In this document: positions 35,939-47,973 of the stretch, piece after piece
Numbering within the stretch: position 1 is the stretch's first letter
How the letters are laid out: every line of letters starts with the position of its first letter
Assembly: GCF_036884655.1 (NCBI RefSeq)
Contig: NC_088342.1
Span: forward strand, 29,704,001-29,768,000
Source: Musa acuminata AAA Group
Taxonomy: Eukaryota > Streptophyta > Magnoliopsida > Zingiberales > Musaceae
Length of the DNA stretch: 64,000 nt
Direction of reading: 5' to 3'
Program-made: the position numbers and the translations under genes
The notes under the pieces: generated by a model
Databases searched by the model: none
The model's input: the letters and a program-made list of their open reading frames with translations, nothing else
What the model was told of the DNA's origin: nothing

Positions 35939-37332
35939 TGTTAAGAATGAGTCGGTACTAAGAGGGGGAGGGTGAATTAGTGCAATGATAAAATCACGTC
36001 GGTTTTGAAAATTCTTTCGTACGTTGAAAATCGATCCCGGAAATATGCTTGACTTTAAAGTGTATTCGTAAATGTATTGAATAGTAGTAAGCAAGTAAAG
36101 TGATTTGCGGTTAAAGTAAATTGCTCAAAAGATATGCAAACCAGATTTTTATAGTGGTTCGGTCGTCATGACCTATATCCACTCCATCGATTCCTCTTCC
36201 ATCGAGGCCACCGGCATCCACTATCAGTCTTCCTTAAATAGGCGAAGACCAACCACCTTTTACAATCCTATTTCTCCTTTTACCGGGTTTAGGAGATAAC
36301 CCTTACACCCCCACTTACTCCTCTCTCAAACTATTCTAACACTTAGAAGAAGGAGAGGAGTTCATACAAGATTACAACAGCGTTTCTTTCTTTTTTACTC
36401 TCAATTCTTGTGTTGTTTAATCATGGATGAGAGGAGTATTTATAAGTCTCAAGTTGATTCAAACTTGGAGTCTAAAAATATATCATCCTCGGTTTTCGAG
36501 GTCCTGGCGGTACCACCGCCTACAGCACTAACACTGGGTGGTACCATCGCCTAGACTGGCAGTATCACCACCTGACACTGCCACTGGACGATACCACCAC
36601 CTAGACTAGCGGTACCACTACCTGACATAGTCTCGTAGATTATGCCATGATGGTGCTACTTGTTGGGTCATTGTTTGGGCCTTTCATTGGACCCAACATA
36701 GTCCATACATGCACCCAACTAGCCCCTAATTGGGTTAGCCCAATTCCAATCCCAATTATGTGTTAACTACGAAATCTAAGATATTTACTAAGCTTAATAA
36801 TTTTGTAAGTCTAGGTTTCTTCTAGCGAGATTCCGACGAACTTCCAACGATCTCTCGGCAATGTTCCAGTGGACTCCCGACAAGCTCTTGGACTTCATAA
36901 TGATCTTTTTAGTGAGTTCTAACAAGCTTCTTTAGCAAGCTCCTGGACTTCTTAATCAATTTCGGTAGAACTTCTGACGAACATCCAGACTTCCGACGAA
37001 CTCTCGAACTCCCAACGAAATCACGTTCTTGACTTTGGGATTTCATTTTGCTTTATGCCTTGTTATCATAGTTAATCCTACATATTTACAAATCTACTTT
37101 GATCTAGACAATTAATACTAAGCTAATAAGATATTGTCCAGCATATCATTGGTTCATCAATGCCTTGTCTGATTGTTCGACGTATCGTCCTCTCTTGCGG
37201 CCTATTGCCCAATCGGCCAGTTGACCTCCGCAACTCCGATTTTCTTAGCGTAATATCCGCTCTTCTTGGCCCGATGCCCGAACTCATGGCCCGAAGCCTT
37301 CTGTCGATACGTCAACTAATCCTTCGGCGCGA
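35939..37332 (-). repeat. Element D 3' LTR, first part
   Basis: In plus sense it begins TGTTAAGAATGAGTCGG, matching the starts at 48493 and 53365. Continues at 47979 beyond element C. Confidence 0.87.
36506..36630. repeat. Clustered GGTACC palindromes in the long LTR
   Basis: Five diverged GCGGTACCACCGCCT-like units separated by AGCACTAACACTGG- or AGACT-type spacers. The same cluster occurs at 49584-49652 (element E) and 54459-54594 (element F). Confidence 0.8.
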
Positions 37333-37726
37333 TGTTAGGACTCTAGCTAGGAGAGTCCTAATTGAGAGGGACATTCATATAAAACCTACCTAAACTGACC
37401 CCTATTAAAGAGGTGAAGAGGCCGGCTAGGGTTAGGAGGTTATTTCTTAGAGAAGAATAAGGAGTTGTAAAGAAATAAGAGTCTTGAGTAGGAGTCCTAT
37501 TAGGAGTTGGTTAGAAGTAGGAGTCTTAAGTAAGAGTCCTATTAGGAGTTAGGGTTTAAAAGCCCTATAAATAGTCAGGTATTCCACCTCTTTTCATAAG
37601 CAATAGATGAATCTTTTCTGTAGCCTTTGAGTAGCAACTTGGAGGGAGGAACCCCTATAGAGTTCCAAGGAGGCCGATCCCCTAAAGAGATCAACCCCAA
37701 GTTTAGAATCTGCAAGGGTTCTAACA
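37333..37726 (+). repeat. Element C 5' LTR
   Basis: 394 bp, TATAAATA at 37566-37573, two copies of a 42 bp U3 repeat. It differs from the 3' LTR at about 13 sites by eye. Confidence 0.95.
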
Positions 37727-38313
37727 CCTGGTATCAGAGCAGCGTTCTTGGTATCTCGCTACCCTTCCACAGTCATTCATCAACCCTTCACAACCTCCCA
37801 AAGCAATTCCCACAATTGCTCAAGAGATCGTTGCCAAATTCCGCCGTCATCTCCACCACCACGGATCATCCTTTGATCTCCCTATGAATTGCAACAGGTT
37901 CTGGTTTTCTACCTTACTGCTGTTACAATTTAGTTATCCTTATTTGAAAATCTCAAAAAAATTATTCCTATATTGCTGCATAAACTTTTCGTCATAAAGT
38001 TTTCATCTCTACGACGAAAGATACATTGTAGAATTCCAACCGTATAGCACCGTCTGTTTGATCTTGCTACTGTGTTTTTTCTATCCAAATCTCTACGAAA
38101 TTTTTATGACATCTTTGACATTTTCTAACAGCAGATTTCCTTTGGTTTTGTCAAAAATTCTCAATATAAACCATTGATATTTTATGTCTAATCTGCTATA
38201 CTTGAAAATCTGCACTATAAAATTTCAACCGCATAGCACTGTTTGTATGATCTTGATACTATGTTGTTTCTATCCAAATCTCTACAAAATTTTTATGATA
38301 GCTTTGACACTTC
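37727..38313 (+). other. Element C leader, first part
   Basis: Non-coding leader after the primer-binding site with two copies of a roughly 189 bp unit (landmarks at 38047 and 38236), interrupted by element B. Confidence 0.8.
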
Positions 38314-38749
38314 TGTTAGGACTCTAGCTAGGAGAGTCCTAATTGAGAGGGACATTCATGTAAAACCTACCTAAGCCGACCCCTATTAAAGAGGTGAAGA
38401 GGCCGACTAGGGTTAAGAGGTTATTTCTTAGAGAAGAATAAGGAGTTGTAAAGGAATAGGAGTCTTGAGTAGGAGTCCTATTAGAAGTTGGTTAGAAGTA
38501 GGAGTCTTGAGTAGGAGTCCTATTAGGAGTTGGTTAGAAATAGGAGTCTTAAGTAAGAGTCATATTAGGAGTTAGGGTTTAGAAGCCCTATAAATAATCA
38601 TGTATTCCACCTCTTTTCATAAGCAATAGATGAATCTTTTCTGCAGCCTTTGAGCAGCAACTTGGAGGGAGGAACCCCTATAGAGTTCCAAGGAGGCCGG
38701 TCCCCTAAAGAGATCAACCCCAAGTTTAAAATCTGTAAGGGTTCTATCA
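38314..38749 (+). repeat. Element B 5' LTR
   Basis: 436 bp with three 42 bp U3 units and TATAAATA at 38589-38596. Ends CTATCA rather than CTAACA. About 19 differences from the 3' LTR by eye. Confidence 0.95.
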
Positions 38750-38751
38750 CC

Positions 38752-38763
38752 TGGTATCAGAGC
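38752..38763 (+). other. Primer-binding site of element B
   Basis: TGGTATCAGAGC, complementary to the 3' end of plant initiator-Met tRNA, two bases after the LTR. The identical site in element C is at 37729-37740. Confidence 0.9.
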
Positions 38764-40021
38764 AACGTTCTTGGCATCTCGCTGCCCTTCCACAGCCATC
38801 CAACAACTCTCCACAACCACCCAAAGCAATTCCCACAATTGCTTAAAAGATCATTGCCAAATTCCACCGTCATCTCCACCATCACGGATCATCCTTTGAT
38901 CTCCCCGTGAATTGCAATAGGTTCTAGTTTTTTACCTTACTGCCGCTGCAATTTAGTTATCCTTATTTGAAAATCCCAAAAAAATTATTCCTATATTACT
39001 GCATAAACTTTTCGTCATAAAGTTTTCATCTCTACGACGAAAGATACATTGCAGAATTCCAACCATATAGCACCGTCTGTTTGAGCTTGCTACTGTGTTT
39101 TTTCTATCCAAATCTCTACGAAATTTTTATGATATATTTGACATTTCCTAACAGCAGATTTTCTTTGGTTTTGTCAAAAAATTCTCAATATAAACCATTG
39201 ATATTTTATGTCTAATATGCTATACTTGAAAATCTGCACTGTAAAATTTCAGCCGCATAGCACTGTTTGTTTGATCTTGATACTACGTTGTTTCTATCCA
39301 AATCTCTATGAAATTTTTATGATAGCTTTGACACTTCCTAACAGTAGATTTCTCTTTGGTTTCATCAAAAAATTCTCAATATAAACCACTAATATTTTAT
39401 GTCCAATCTGCTATACTTAAAAATCTGTGCTGCAGAAAATTTCAGCCGCATATTGTTGCCTTAACCCATCTATTTGCAATCTTTTTTGAATAAAATTTCT
39501 TATACACTTCATAGATCATCTTGGCTTCCATCTAAGATTGATCTATTAAGAAATTCATCTCTAAAAATGATTTTGTGTTGCTGTAAATTTTCATCGTAAC
39601 CCGCTGAAATTTTTCGACGAGAATTCTGCAATCGCAACTTGCACCAATTTCCTTGCTGTTATACTGCCGAAATTTTCTTGACTAAATTATATATCCTTGC
39701 TGTCATATAAACTGTGATTTTGCTATCAATTCCCTCCTCAATTCTCTCAAGTGTTTGGTGGAAATTATGTCGAGAAACCATTGTTTCTTCGACGATAATT
39801 CTACTCTTACAAGACAGCACATACTTGCTGCAACTTCCACTGATTTCTATCAAACCTTTGCTACCATCTACCACAAATCCAAAACTATCATCTACAGCCC
39901 TAAAACTCCACCAAACCACACCCTCAAACTGCACCCAAAATAGCCACAAAATAAGCCTAAACCGTAGCCTACATCCACCAATCCACCAACCCTTTCGACC
40001 ATCACCTCTCTCAACCAATAC
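38764..40021 (+). other. Element B leader with tandem 190 bp unit
   Basis: Long untranslated leader. Two diverged copies of a 190 bp unit (landmarks GCACCG at 39070 and GCACTG at 39260) precede about 600 bases without a clear frame, up to the gag ATG. Confidence 0.75.
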
Positions 40022-41575
40022 ATGCCCTTAACCCGACAACAAAAGAGAGATCTTAACATCATAGATTTGGCGGCTTATACTATGGCATCTGAGGAGGTAA
40101 TCAATGCTAAATTCGAAGCCTTCAAGGCGCAAATGGAGGATAAGATTCGGATGCTCTTTACCGAACTCAGATTGGGCCGACCACTAAGCCCGAAGAAATC
40201 ACATCAAGGAGAGAGCTTTGCCCAATCGTACCAAACCCGAAGATATGACTTCCAAGAGAAGGGAAGCTCTATGACCAACCCCAACTATCCATGCATGAGA
40301 GTGGACTTCCCTAGATGGGAAGGAGACCCGATTGGTTGGATCTCGCGCGCGGAGCGATATTTTCGGCACCACAAAACCGCGGATGCATCTATGTTGAAAA
40401 TTACAGCTATACATCTTGAAGGGGATGCTAAACAGTGGTTTGACTGGTTTGAACATACTTATGGAGTCCTTTCATGGCGACAATTCAAAGAAGGACTGCT
40501 GATTCACTTCAGACCAACCGATTACGAGAATATTGACGAACAACTAGCAAAGATCCGACAAACCTCCACCATTCAGGAGTACCAAATCAGGTTTGAAAGG
40601 TTATCTAATCAAACTCATGATTGGTCTCAAAAACAGCTATTGAGGACCTTCATTGAGGGCTTGAAGCCGGAGATCCGAGGAGAAGTTAAAGCACGATAAC
40701 CGTACACGCTTATGACAGCCATCTCTTTCGCACGACATCAAGAGGATCAATTGAACCATGAAGCTTGGAGGACTAGGGTCACTCCTCAACCAGCAATATT
40801 AAAGCCCTCAGCCCCCTCTACTATCGACCAAGTCCCTACACCAAAGAGGTTAACAAGAGAAGAGCTTTGGGAGCGATATGCGATGGGGTTATGTTGGCAT
40901 TGTGACGAGCCATGGAGCCGTGAGCATCGCTATAGTAAAGGGAGACTTCTTATGATTGAACCAATAGAAGAAGAGGTCATTGAACATCCAGAAGAGAGCC
41001 TTGAACATGAAGAAGAAGATGTAGAAGAAGAGCCACAACCGACCGAAGTTACAGTACATACAATAGCCGGCTACTCAAACCCGCAAACGATGAAAGTTGG
41101 AGGCCTTCTCAAACAACAACCGATCACTATTCTCATCGACACGGGCAGTACTAATAACTTTCGAAACAGTAAGGTTACTATCCAGATGGCCTTACCTATC
41201 AAGAATTATGGCAGGTTTGATATTAAGGTCGCCGATGGATGGATTTTGAAGTATGATCGTAGGCGCCCGCAAGTGAAACTGTTGCTGATCATAAGGCCTT
41301 ACCAAGAGATAATTGCATATTTCTTCCTTCTCCCTCTTGATGATCATGAGGCCATGCTCATAATTAAATGGTTGACGACATTAGGTGATATTTCTTGGAA
41401 TTTTATGCAACTAATTATGAAATTTTACAGTAAGGAGAAACAGGTGATACTGAACGGGAAACGTGGGGGCGACGTAATGACGATTTGCACACAACAAATG
41501 GAGAAGGTTTTGAATAAAGCATGTAGCAGATTTTTGGTACAACTTGAGCAGCAAACTAAGGGAGAGCCAATATAA
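40022..41575 (+). pseudogene. Element B gag and protease, one stop inside
   Basis: Gag begins MPLTRQQKRDLNI and includes the retrotransposon-gag core (WISRAERYFRHHKTAD, AIHLEGDAKQWFDWFEHTYG). TAA at 40697-40699 interrupts KAR-PYTLM. The frame resumes through a zinc knuckle reading CWHCDEPWSREHRYSKG, where the fourth metal ligand (Cys in element C) is Tyr, and an aspartic protease ILIDTGSTNNF. Another stop follows at 41573-41575. Confidence 0.9.
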
Positions 41576-43192
41576 TTTGAAGATCTAAACCTACTTCCTT
41601 TGCTTGTTGAATTTTCAGATATATTTGACGAACCGCACAACCTACCTCTTACCCGTCGGCATGATCATTATATAATGATTCTTTCAGGCAAACCTCCAGC
41701 AAATACTCGGCCATATCAATATCTACATCTCCAGAAGAATGAAATAGAAAGGATTGTAAAAAAGTTGCTCGAAACAGGAGTTATTCGGCCAAGTTGCAAC
41801 CTCTACTCTTCACCGGTGCTACTTGTACGCAAGAAGGACGGAACATGGCGAATATGCGTTGATTACCGAGCTCTCAATGGCATAACCATCAAGGACAAAT
41901 ACCTTATTCCAATAGCAGATGAATTGCTAGATGAAAGGGAGCACAAATCTTCACAAAGCTGGACATTTGATCCGGGTATCATCAAATATGAGTGTGCGAA
42001 GAAGACATAACGAAAACCACCTTTTGAAAAAACAACAACCACTACAAATTTTTGTTTTCTTCAACAGAAGGTGGAATATCTTGGGCATATCATATCAGAG
42101 GAAGGTGTGATGGTGGACTCCTTCAAAATTAAAGCAATGCAAAACTGGCCTATCCCGAGGAACATAAAATTGCTACATGGCTTTCTGGGTTTAACAGGCT
42201 ACTACCGTAAGTTCGTAAAAAACTATAGAAAGATCAATGCACCACTTACTTTCTTATTGAAAAAAGATGTCTTCCAATGGTTGGACAGAGCCTCCACTGC
42301 CTTAGACAAAATTAAGGCAGCCATGACGACGACGCCGGTGCTAACACTATCAGATTTCAACCGACCCTTCATTATTGAGGCCGACGCATCTGGAGTCGGA
42401 ATTGGAGCCATTCTCATACAACATGGTTGACCACTCATATAAACTAGCAAGGCATTATCTCCCTCCCATCATAATAAGTCAACATATGATAAGGAGATGC
42501 TCGCCATTGTGCGCGCAACAACGAGGTGGAGACCCTACTTGATTGATCGACGATTTCAAATTAAAACCGACCATAAAAGCCTCAAGTACTTTTTGGAGCG
42601 AAATATATCATCCCCTGAGCGGCAAAAATGGGTAACAAAACTTCTTGGATTTGATTATGAAATAACTTACAAAAAGGGGAAAGAGAATGTTCTTGCAGAT
42701 GCGCTTTCGCAGCTACCCGAGCAAGTTGAAGTTTCGGCCGTTTCACTTCCGACCAGCGACTTCCTTGAGGATATTAAGATGAAATGGCAGGAAGATTTAG
42801 AGACTAGTAAGATTATAAAAAAATTGGAGGAAGTACCAAGCCCCATGGCTCATTACAATTGGGACTCAAAAGAATTACACTATAAGGGTACTAAATTGAA
42901 AAGGAGTATGACATATCACCCACAAACCGACGGCCAGACGAAAGTTGTAAATAGGTGCTTGGAGATAGCCCAAAGCCACCCACCAAATATGACTACCTAA
43001 GGAGAACTTCAGACTCAGCCAAGTGCCATTATTGATCGACGGATCGTGACTCGACGACGACGATCCACTACTGAATTGCTAATATAGTGGGCAAACCTAC
43101 TAACAGAAGATGCCACTTGGGAGAACTATGATGACTTGAAGATCAAATTCCCAAAATTCATGAATCGTCAGCCTCGAGGACAAGGCTAATTT
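41576..43192 (+). pseudogene. Element B RT-RNase H-integrase with internal deletions
   Basis: RT N-terminal half (PANTRPYQYL, SPVLLVRKKDGTWRICVDYR) is followed by a jump from the region before YEF directly to NFCFLQQKVEYLGHIIS. The catalytic DD segment seen in element A (FFDD) is absent. RNase H (FIIEADASGVGIGAIL, RFQIKTDHKSLKYFLE) is largely open. Integrase jumps from KELHYKG to [16 protein letters not shown], losing the zinc domain and both catalytic Asp residues; the Glu position in QTDGQTKVVNR is Lys. The C-terminus has the chromodomain-like EDATWENYDDLKIKFPKF. Confidence 0.88.
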
Positions 43193-43206
43193 GAAGAGGG
43201 CGGGTC

Positions 43207-43642
43207 TGTTAGGACTCTAGCTAGGAGAGTCCTAATTGAGAAGGACATTCATGTAAAACCTACCTAAGCGGACCCCTGTTAAAGAGGTGAAGAGGCCGGC
43301 TATGGTTAGGAGGTTATTTCTTAGAGAAGAATAAGGAGTTGTAAAGGAATAGGAGTCTTGAGTAGGAGTCCTATTATGAGTTGGTTAGAAGTAGGAGTCT
43401 TGAGTAGGAGTCCTATTAGGAGTTGGTTAGAAGTATGAGTCTTAAGTAAGAGTCCTATTAGGAGTTAGGGTTTAGAAGCCCTATAAATAGTCATGTATTC
43501 CACCTCTTTTCATAAGCAATAGATGAATCTTTTTTGCAGTCTTTGAGCAGCGACTTGGAGGGAGGAACCCCTATAGAGTTCCAAGGAGGCCGATCCCCTA
43601 AAGAGATCAACCCCAAGTTTAGAATCTGCAAGGGTTCTAACA
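43207..43642 (+). repeat. Element B 3' LTR
   Basis: 436 bp with three 42 bp units, directly preceded by the polypurine tract GAAGAGGGCGGGTC. Confidence 0.95.
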
Positions 43643-43647
43643 ACTTC

Positions 43648-46600
43648 CTAACAGTGGAATTCCCTTTGGTTTCATCAAAAAATTCTTAATATAAACCACT
43701 GATATTTTATGTCCAATCTGCTATACTTAAAAATCTGTGCTGTAGAAAATTTCAGTCGCATATTGTTGCCTTTACCCATCTATTTATAATCTTTTTTGAA
43801 TGAAATTTCTTATACACTTCATAGATTATCTTGGCTTCTATCTAAGATTGATCTATTAAGAAATTCATCTCTAAAAACGATTTTGTGTTGCTACAAATTT
43901 TCGTCGTAACCCGCTGAAATTTCTCGATGAGAATTGTGCAATTGCAACTTGCACCAATTTTCTTGCTGTTATACTGTCGAAATTTTCTTGATTAAATTAG
44001 ATATCCTTGCTATCATATAAACTGTGATTTTGTTATCAATTTCCTCCTCAATTCTCTCAAGTTTTTGGTGGAAATTACGTCGAGAAACCATTGTTTCTTC
44101 GACGACAATTCTACTCTTACAAGACAGCACATACTTGCTGTAATTTCCACTTATTTCTATCAAACCTTTGCTACCATCTACCATAGATCCAAAACTTTCA
44201 TCTACAGCCCTAAAACTCCACCAAACCACACCCTCAAACTGCACCCAAAATAGCCACAAAACAAGCCTAAACCGTAGCCTACATCCACCAATCTACCAAC
44301 CCTTTCAACCATCACCTCTCTCAACCAATACATGTCTTTAACCCGACAACAAAAGAGAGACCTTAACATCACATATTTGGAGGCATATACTATGACATCT
44401 AAGGAGGTAATCAATGCTAAATTCGAAGCCTTGGAGGCATGAATGGAGGATAAGATTCGGAAACTCTTTACCGAACTCAGATTGGGCCGACTACTAAGCT
44501 CGAAAAAATCATATCAAAGAGAGAGCTTTGCCCAATCGCACCAGGCCCGAAGAGATGAGTTCCAAGGGAGGGGAGGCTCTATGACTGACCCCAACTATCC
44601 ATGCATAAGGGTAAATTTTCCTAGATGGGAAGAAGGAGACCCGATTGGTTGGATCTCACGGGCGAAGCGATATTTTCGGTACCACAAAACCGCGGACGCA
44701 TCTATAGTGAAAATTGCAGCTATACATCTTGAAGGGGATGTCATACAATGGTTTGACTGGTTTGAACACACTTATGGAGTCCTTTCATGGCGATAATTCA
44801 GAGAATGACTACTGATCCGCTTCAGACCAACGGATTACGAGAATATTGACGAACAACTAGCAAAGATCCGACAAACCTCCACCATTCAGGAGTACCAAAC
44901 CAAGTTTGAAATGTTATCTAATCAAACTCATGATTGGTCTCAAAAATAGCTATTGAGGACCTTCATTGAGGGCTTGAAGCCGGAGATCCGAGGAGAAGTT
45001 AAAGCATGACAACCATGCACGCTTATGGCAGCCATCTCATTCGCACAACATCAAGAGGAGCAACTGAACCATGAAGCTCGGAGGACTAGGGTCGCTCCTC
45101 AACCAGCAATATTGAAGCCCTCAGCCCCCCCTACTATCAACTGAGTCCCTACACCAAAGAGGTTAACAAGAGAAGAGCTTCCGGAGCGATATACGAAGGG
45201 GTTATGTTGGCATTGCGACGAGCCGTGGAGCCGTGAGCATCGATGTAGTAAAGGGAGACTTCTTATGATTGAACCAATAGAAGAAGAGATCATTGAACAT
45301 CCAAAAGAGAGCCTTGAACATAAAGAAGATACAGAAAAAGAGCCACAACTGACCGAAGTTACGGTACATGCACTAGCCGGCTACTCAAACCCGTAAACGA
45401 TGAAAGTTGGAGGCCTTCTCAAACAATAACCGATCACTATTCTCATCGACATGGGCAGTACTAATAACTTTCTAAACAGTATGGTTGCTGTCTAGATGGC
45501 TTTACCTATCAAGAATTGCAGCAGGTTTGATGTTAAGGTCGCCGATGGTTGGATTTTGAAGTATGATCGTAGGCGCCCGCAAGTGAAACTATTGCTGATC
45601 ATGAGGCCTTACCAAGAGATAATTGCATATTTCTTCCTTCTCCCTCTTGATGATCATGAGGCCATGCTCAGAATTAAATGGTTGATGACATTAGGTGATA
45701 TTTCTTGGAATTTTATGCAACTAGTTATGAAATTTTACAGTAAGGAGAAACAGGTGATACTGAACAGGAAATGTGGGGGCGACGTAACAACGATTTGCAC
45801 ATAATAAATGGAGAAGGTTTTGCATAAAGCATGCAGCGGCTTTTTGTACAACTTGAGCAGCAAACTAAGGGAGAGCCAACAAAATTTGAAGATCCAAATC
45901 TACTTCCTTTGCTTGCTGAATTTTCAGATATATTTAACTAACCGCGCAACCTACCTCTTACCTGTCGGCATGATCATTGTATAACGATTCTTCCAGGAAA
46001 ATCTCCAGCAAATGCTCAGCCATATCAATATCCACATCTCCAGAAGGATGAAATAGAAAGGATTGTAAAAGAGATGCTCGAAACAGGAGTTATTCGGCCA
46101 TGTTGCAGCCCCTACTCTTCATCGGTGCTCCTCATACGAAAGAATGACGGAATATGACGATTATGTATTGATTACCGAGCTCTCAATGGCATAACCATCA
46201 AGGATAAATACCCTATACCAGTAGTAGATGAGTTGCTAGATGAAAGGGAGCACAAATCTTCACAAAGCTAGACCTTCGATCCGGGTATCATCAAATACGA
46301 GTATGCGAAGAAGACATACCGAAAACTACCTTTTGAACACACAACAACCACTATGAATTTTTGTTTTCTTCAAAAGAAGGTAGAATATCTTGGGCATATC
46401 ATATCAGAAGAAGGTGTGGTAGTAGACCCCTTCAAAATTGGAGCAATGCAAAACTGGTTGACCCCGAGGAACATAAAATTGCTACATGGCTTTCTGGGTT
46501 TAAAAGGCTACTACTGCAAGTTCGTGAAAAACTATGGAGAGATCAGTGCACCACTTACTTCCTTACTGAAAAAAGATGTCTTCCAATGGTCGGACAGAGC

Positions 46601-47565
46601 CTCCACAGCCTTCAACAAACTTAAGGCAGCAATGACGACGCTGGTGCTAACACTACCAGATTTCAACCGACCCTTCATTATTGAGGCCGACGCATCTAGA
46701 GTCGGAATTGGAGCCATTCTCATGCAACATGGTCGACCACTCACATACACTAACAAGGCATTGTCTCCCTCCCAACATAATAAGTCAACATATGATAATG
46801 AGATGCTCGCCATTGTGCGCGCAGCAACGAGGTGGACACCCTACTTGATTGGTCGACGATTTCAAATTAAAACCGACCATAAAAGCCTCAAGTACTTTTT
46901 GGAGTGAAAGATATCATCCCCTGAGCGACAAAATTGGGTAACAAAACTTCTTGGATTTGATTATGAAATAACTTACAAAAAGGGGAAAGAGAATGTTCTT
47001 GCAGATGCGCTTTCGCAGCTACCCGAGCAAGTTGAAGTTTCGGCCGTTTCACTTCCGACCAGCGACTTCCTTGAGGATATTAAGATGGAATGGCAGGAAG
47101 ATTCAGAGACTTGTAAGATTATAAAAAAATTGGAGGAAGCATCAAGCCCCATGGCTCATTACAATTAGGACTCAAAAGAATTACACTATAAGGGACGCAT
47201 TGTGCTTATGATAAATTCTACTTATATCTTCACAAGCAGATTTTGGACAAAGTTATTCCATATGTAGGGTACTAAATTGAAAAGGAGTACAACATATCAC
47301 CCACAAACCGACGGCCAAAGGGAAGTTGTAAATAGGTGCTTGGAGACAACCCAAAGCCACCCACCAAATATGACTACCCAAGGAGAACTTCAGACTCAGC
47401 CAAGTGCCATTATTGATCGACGGATCGTGACTCGACGACAACGATCCACTACTGAATTGCTAATACAGTAGGCAAACCTACTAACAGAAGATGCCACTTG
47501 GGAGAACTATGAAGATCAAATTCCCAAAATTCATGAATCGTCAGCCTCGAGGACAAGGCTGATTT
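43648..47565 (+). pseudogene. Element C leader remainder and gag-pol remnant
   Basis: The leader resumes at 43648. Gag starts at ATG 44332, with stops near 44440, 44795, 44947 and 45007. The zinc knuckle keeps its fourth Cys (HRCSKG) but the protease active site reads ILIDMGSTNNF instead of DTG. RT has the same deletion as element B, joining directly to NFCFLQKKVEYLGHIIS (46353 onward). RNase H is open to a stop after KYFLE (46907). Integrase keeps short pieces (RIVLMINSTYIFTSRFW) and a [14 protein letters not shown] motif with the Glu present, but the core is deleted. Confidence 0.88.
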
Positions 47566-47579
47566 GAAGAGGGCGGGTC

Positions 47580-47973
47580 TGTTAGGACTCTAGCTAGGAG
47601 AGTCCTAATTGAGAGGGACATTCATGTAAAACCTACCTATGCCGACCCCTATTAAAGAGGTGAAGAGGCCGGCTAGGGTTAGGAGGTTATTTCTTAGAGA
47701 AGAATAAGGAGTTGTAAAGGAATAGGAGTCTTGAGTAGGAGTCCTATTAGGAGTTGGTTAGAAGTAGGAGTCTTAAGTAAGAGTCCTATTAGGAGTTAGG
47801 GTTTAAAAACCCTATAAATAGTCATGTATTCCACCTCTTTTCATAAGCAATAGATGAATCTTTTCTGCAGCCTTTGAGCAGCAATTTGGATGGAGGAACC
47901 CCTATAGAGTTCCAAGGAGGCCGATCCCCTAAAGAGATCAACCCCAAGTTTAGAATCTACAAGGGTTCTAACA
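47580..47973 (+). repeat. Element C 3' LTR
   Basis: 394 bp with two 42 bp U3 units. Followed by the TGCGA flank and the rest of the element D LTR. Confidence 0.95.

Larger units (their letters stand above)
38314..43642 (+). mobile_element. Ty3/gypsy element B inserted in the leader of element C
   Basis: 436 bp LTRs at 38314-38749 and 43207-43642, flanked by a perfect duplication ACTTC (38309-38313 and 43643-43647). Primer-binding site at 38752-38763, polypurine tract at 43193-43206; total 5,329 bp. Gag is nearly open. RT and integrase carry large deletions shared with element C. Confidence 0.97.
37333..47973 (+). mobile_element. Ty3/gypsy element C, split by element B
   Basis: 394 bp LTRs at 37333-37726 and 47580-47973, primer-binding site TGGTATCAGAGC at 37729-37740, polypurine tract GAAGAGGGCGGGTC at 47566-47579. 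The flanks CGCGA (37328-37332) and TGCGA (47974-47978) match at 4 of 5 bases, the difference being a CpG-type C/T change. Without element B the length is 5,307 bp. Coding regions carry many stops. Confidence 0.95.

Noticed and set aside
37700..37745. Possible tRNA gene suggested by TGGTATCAGAGC sequences
   Set aside because: These are 12-base primer-binding sites next to LTR ends; no cloverleaf can be formed around them.
37627..37887. Plus-strand 86-codon frames repeated at 37627 and 38650
   Set aside because: They cross LTR end, primer-binding site and leader of elements C and B; repetition reflects the LTRs, not a gene.
39659..40018. Minus-strand 119-codon frame (and the similar one at 43969-44259)
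   Set aside because: Antisense to the gypsy leader immediately before gag; present in both B and C because the leader is shared.
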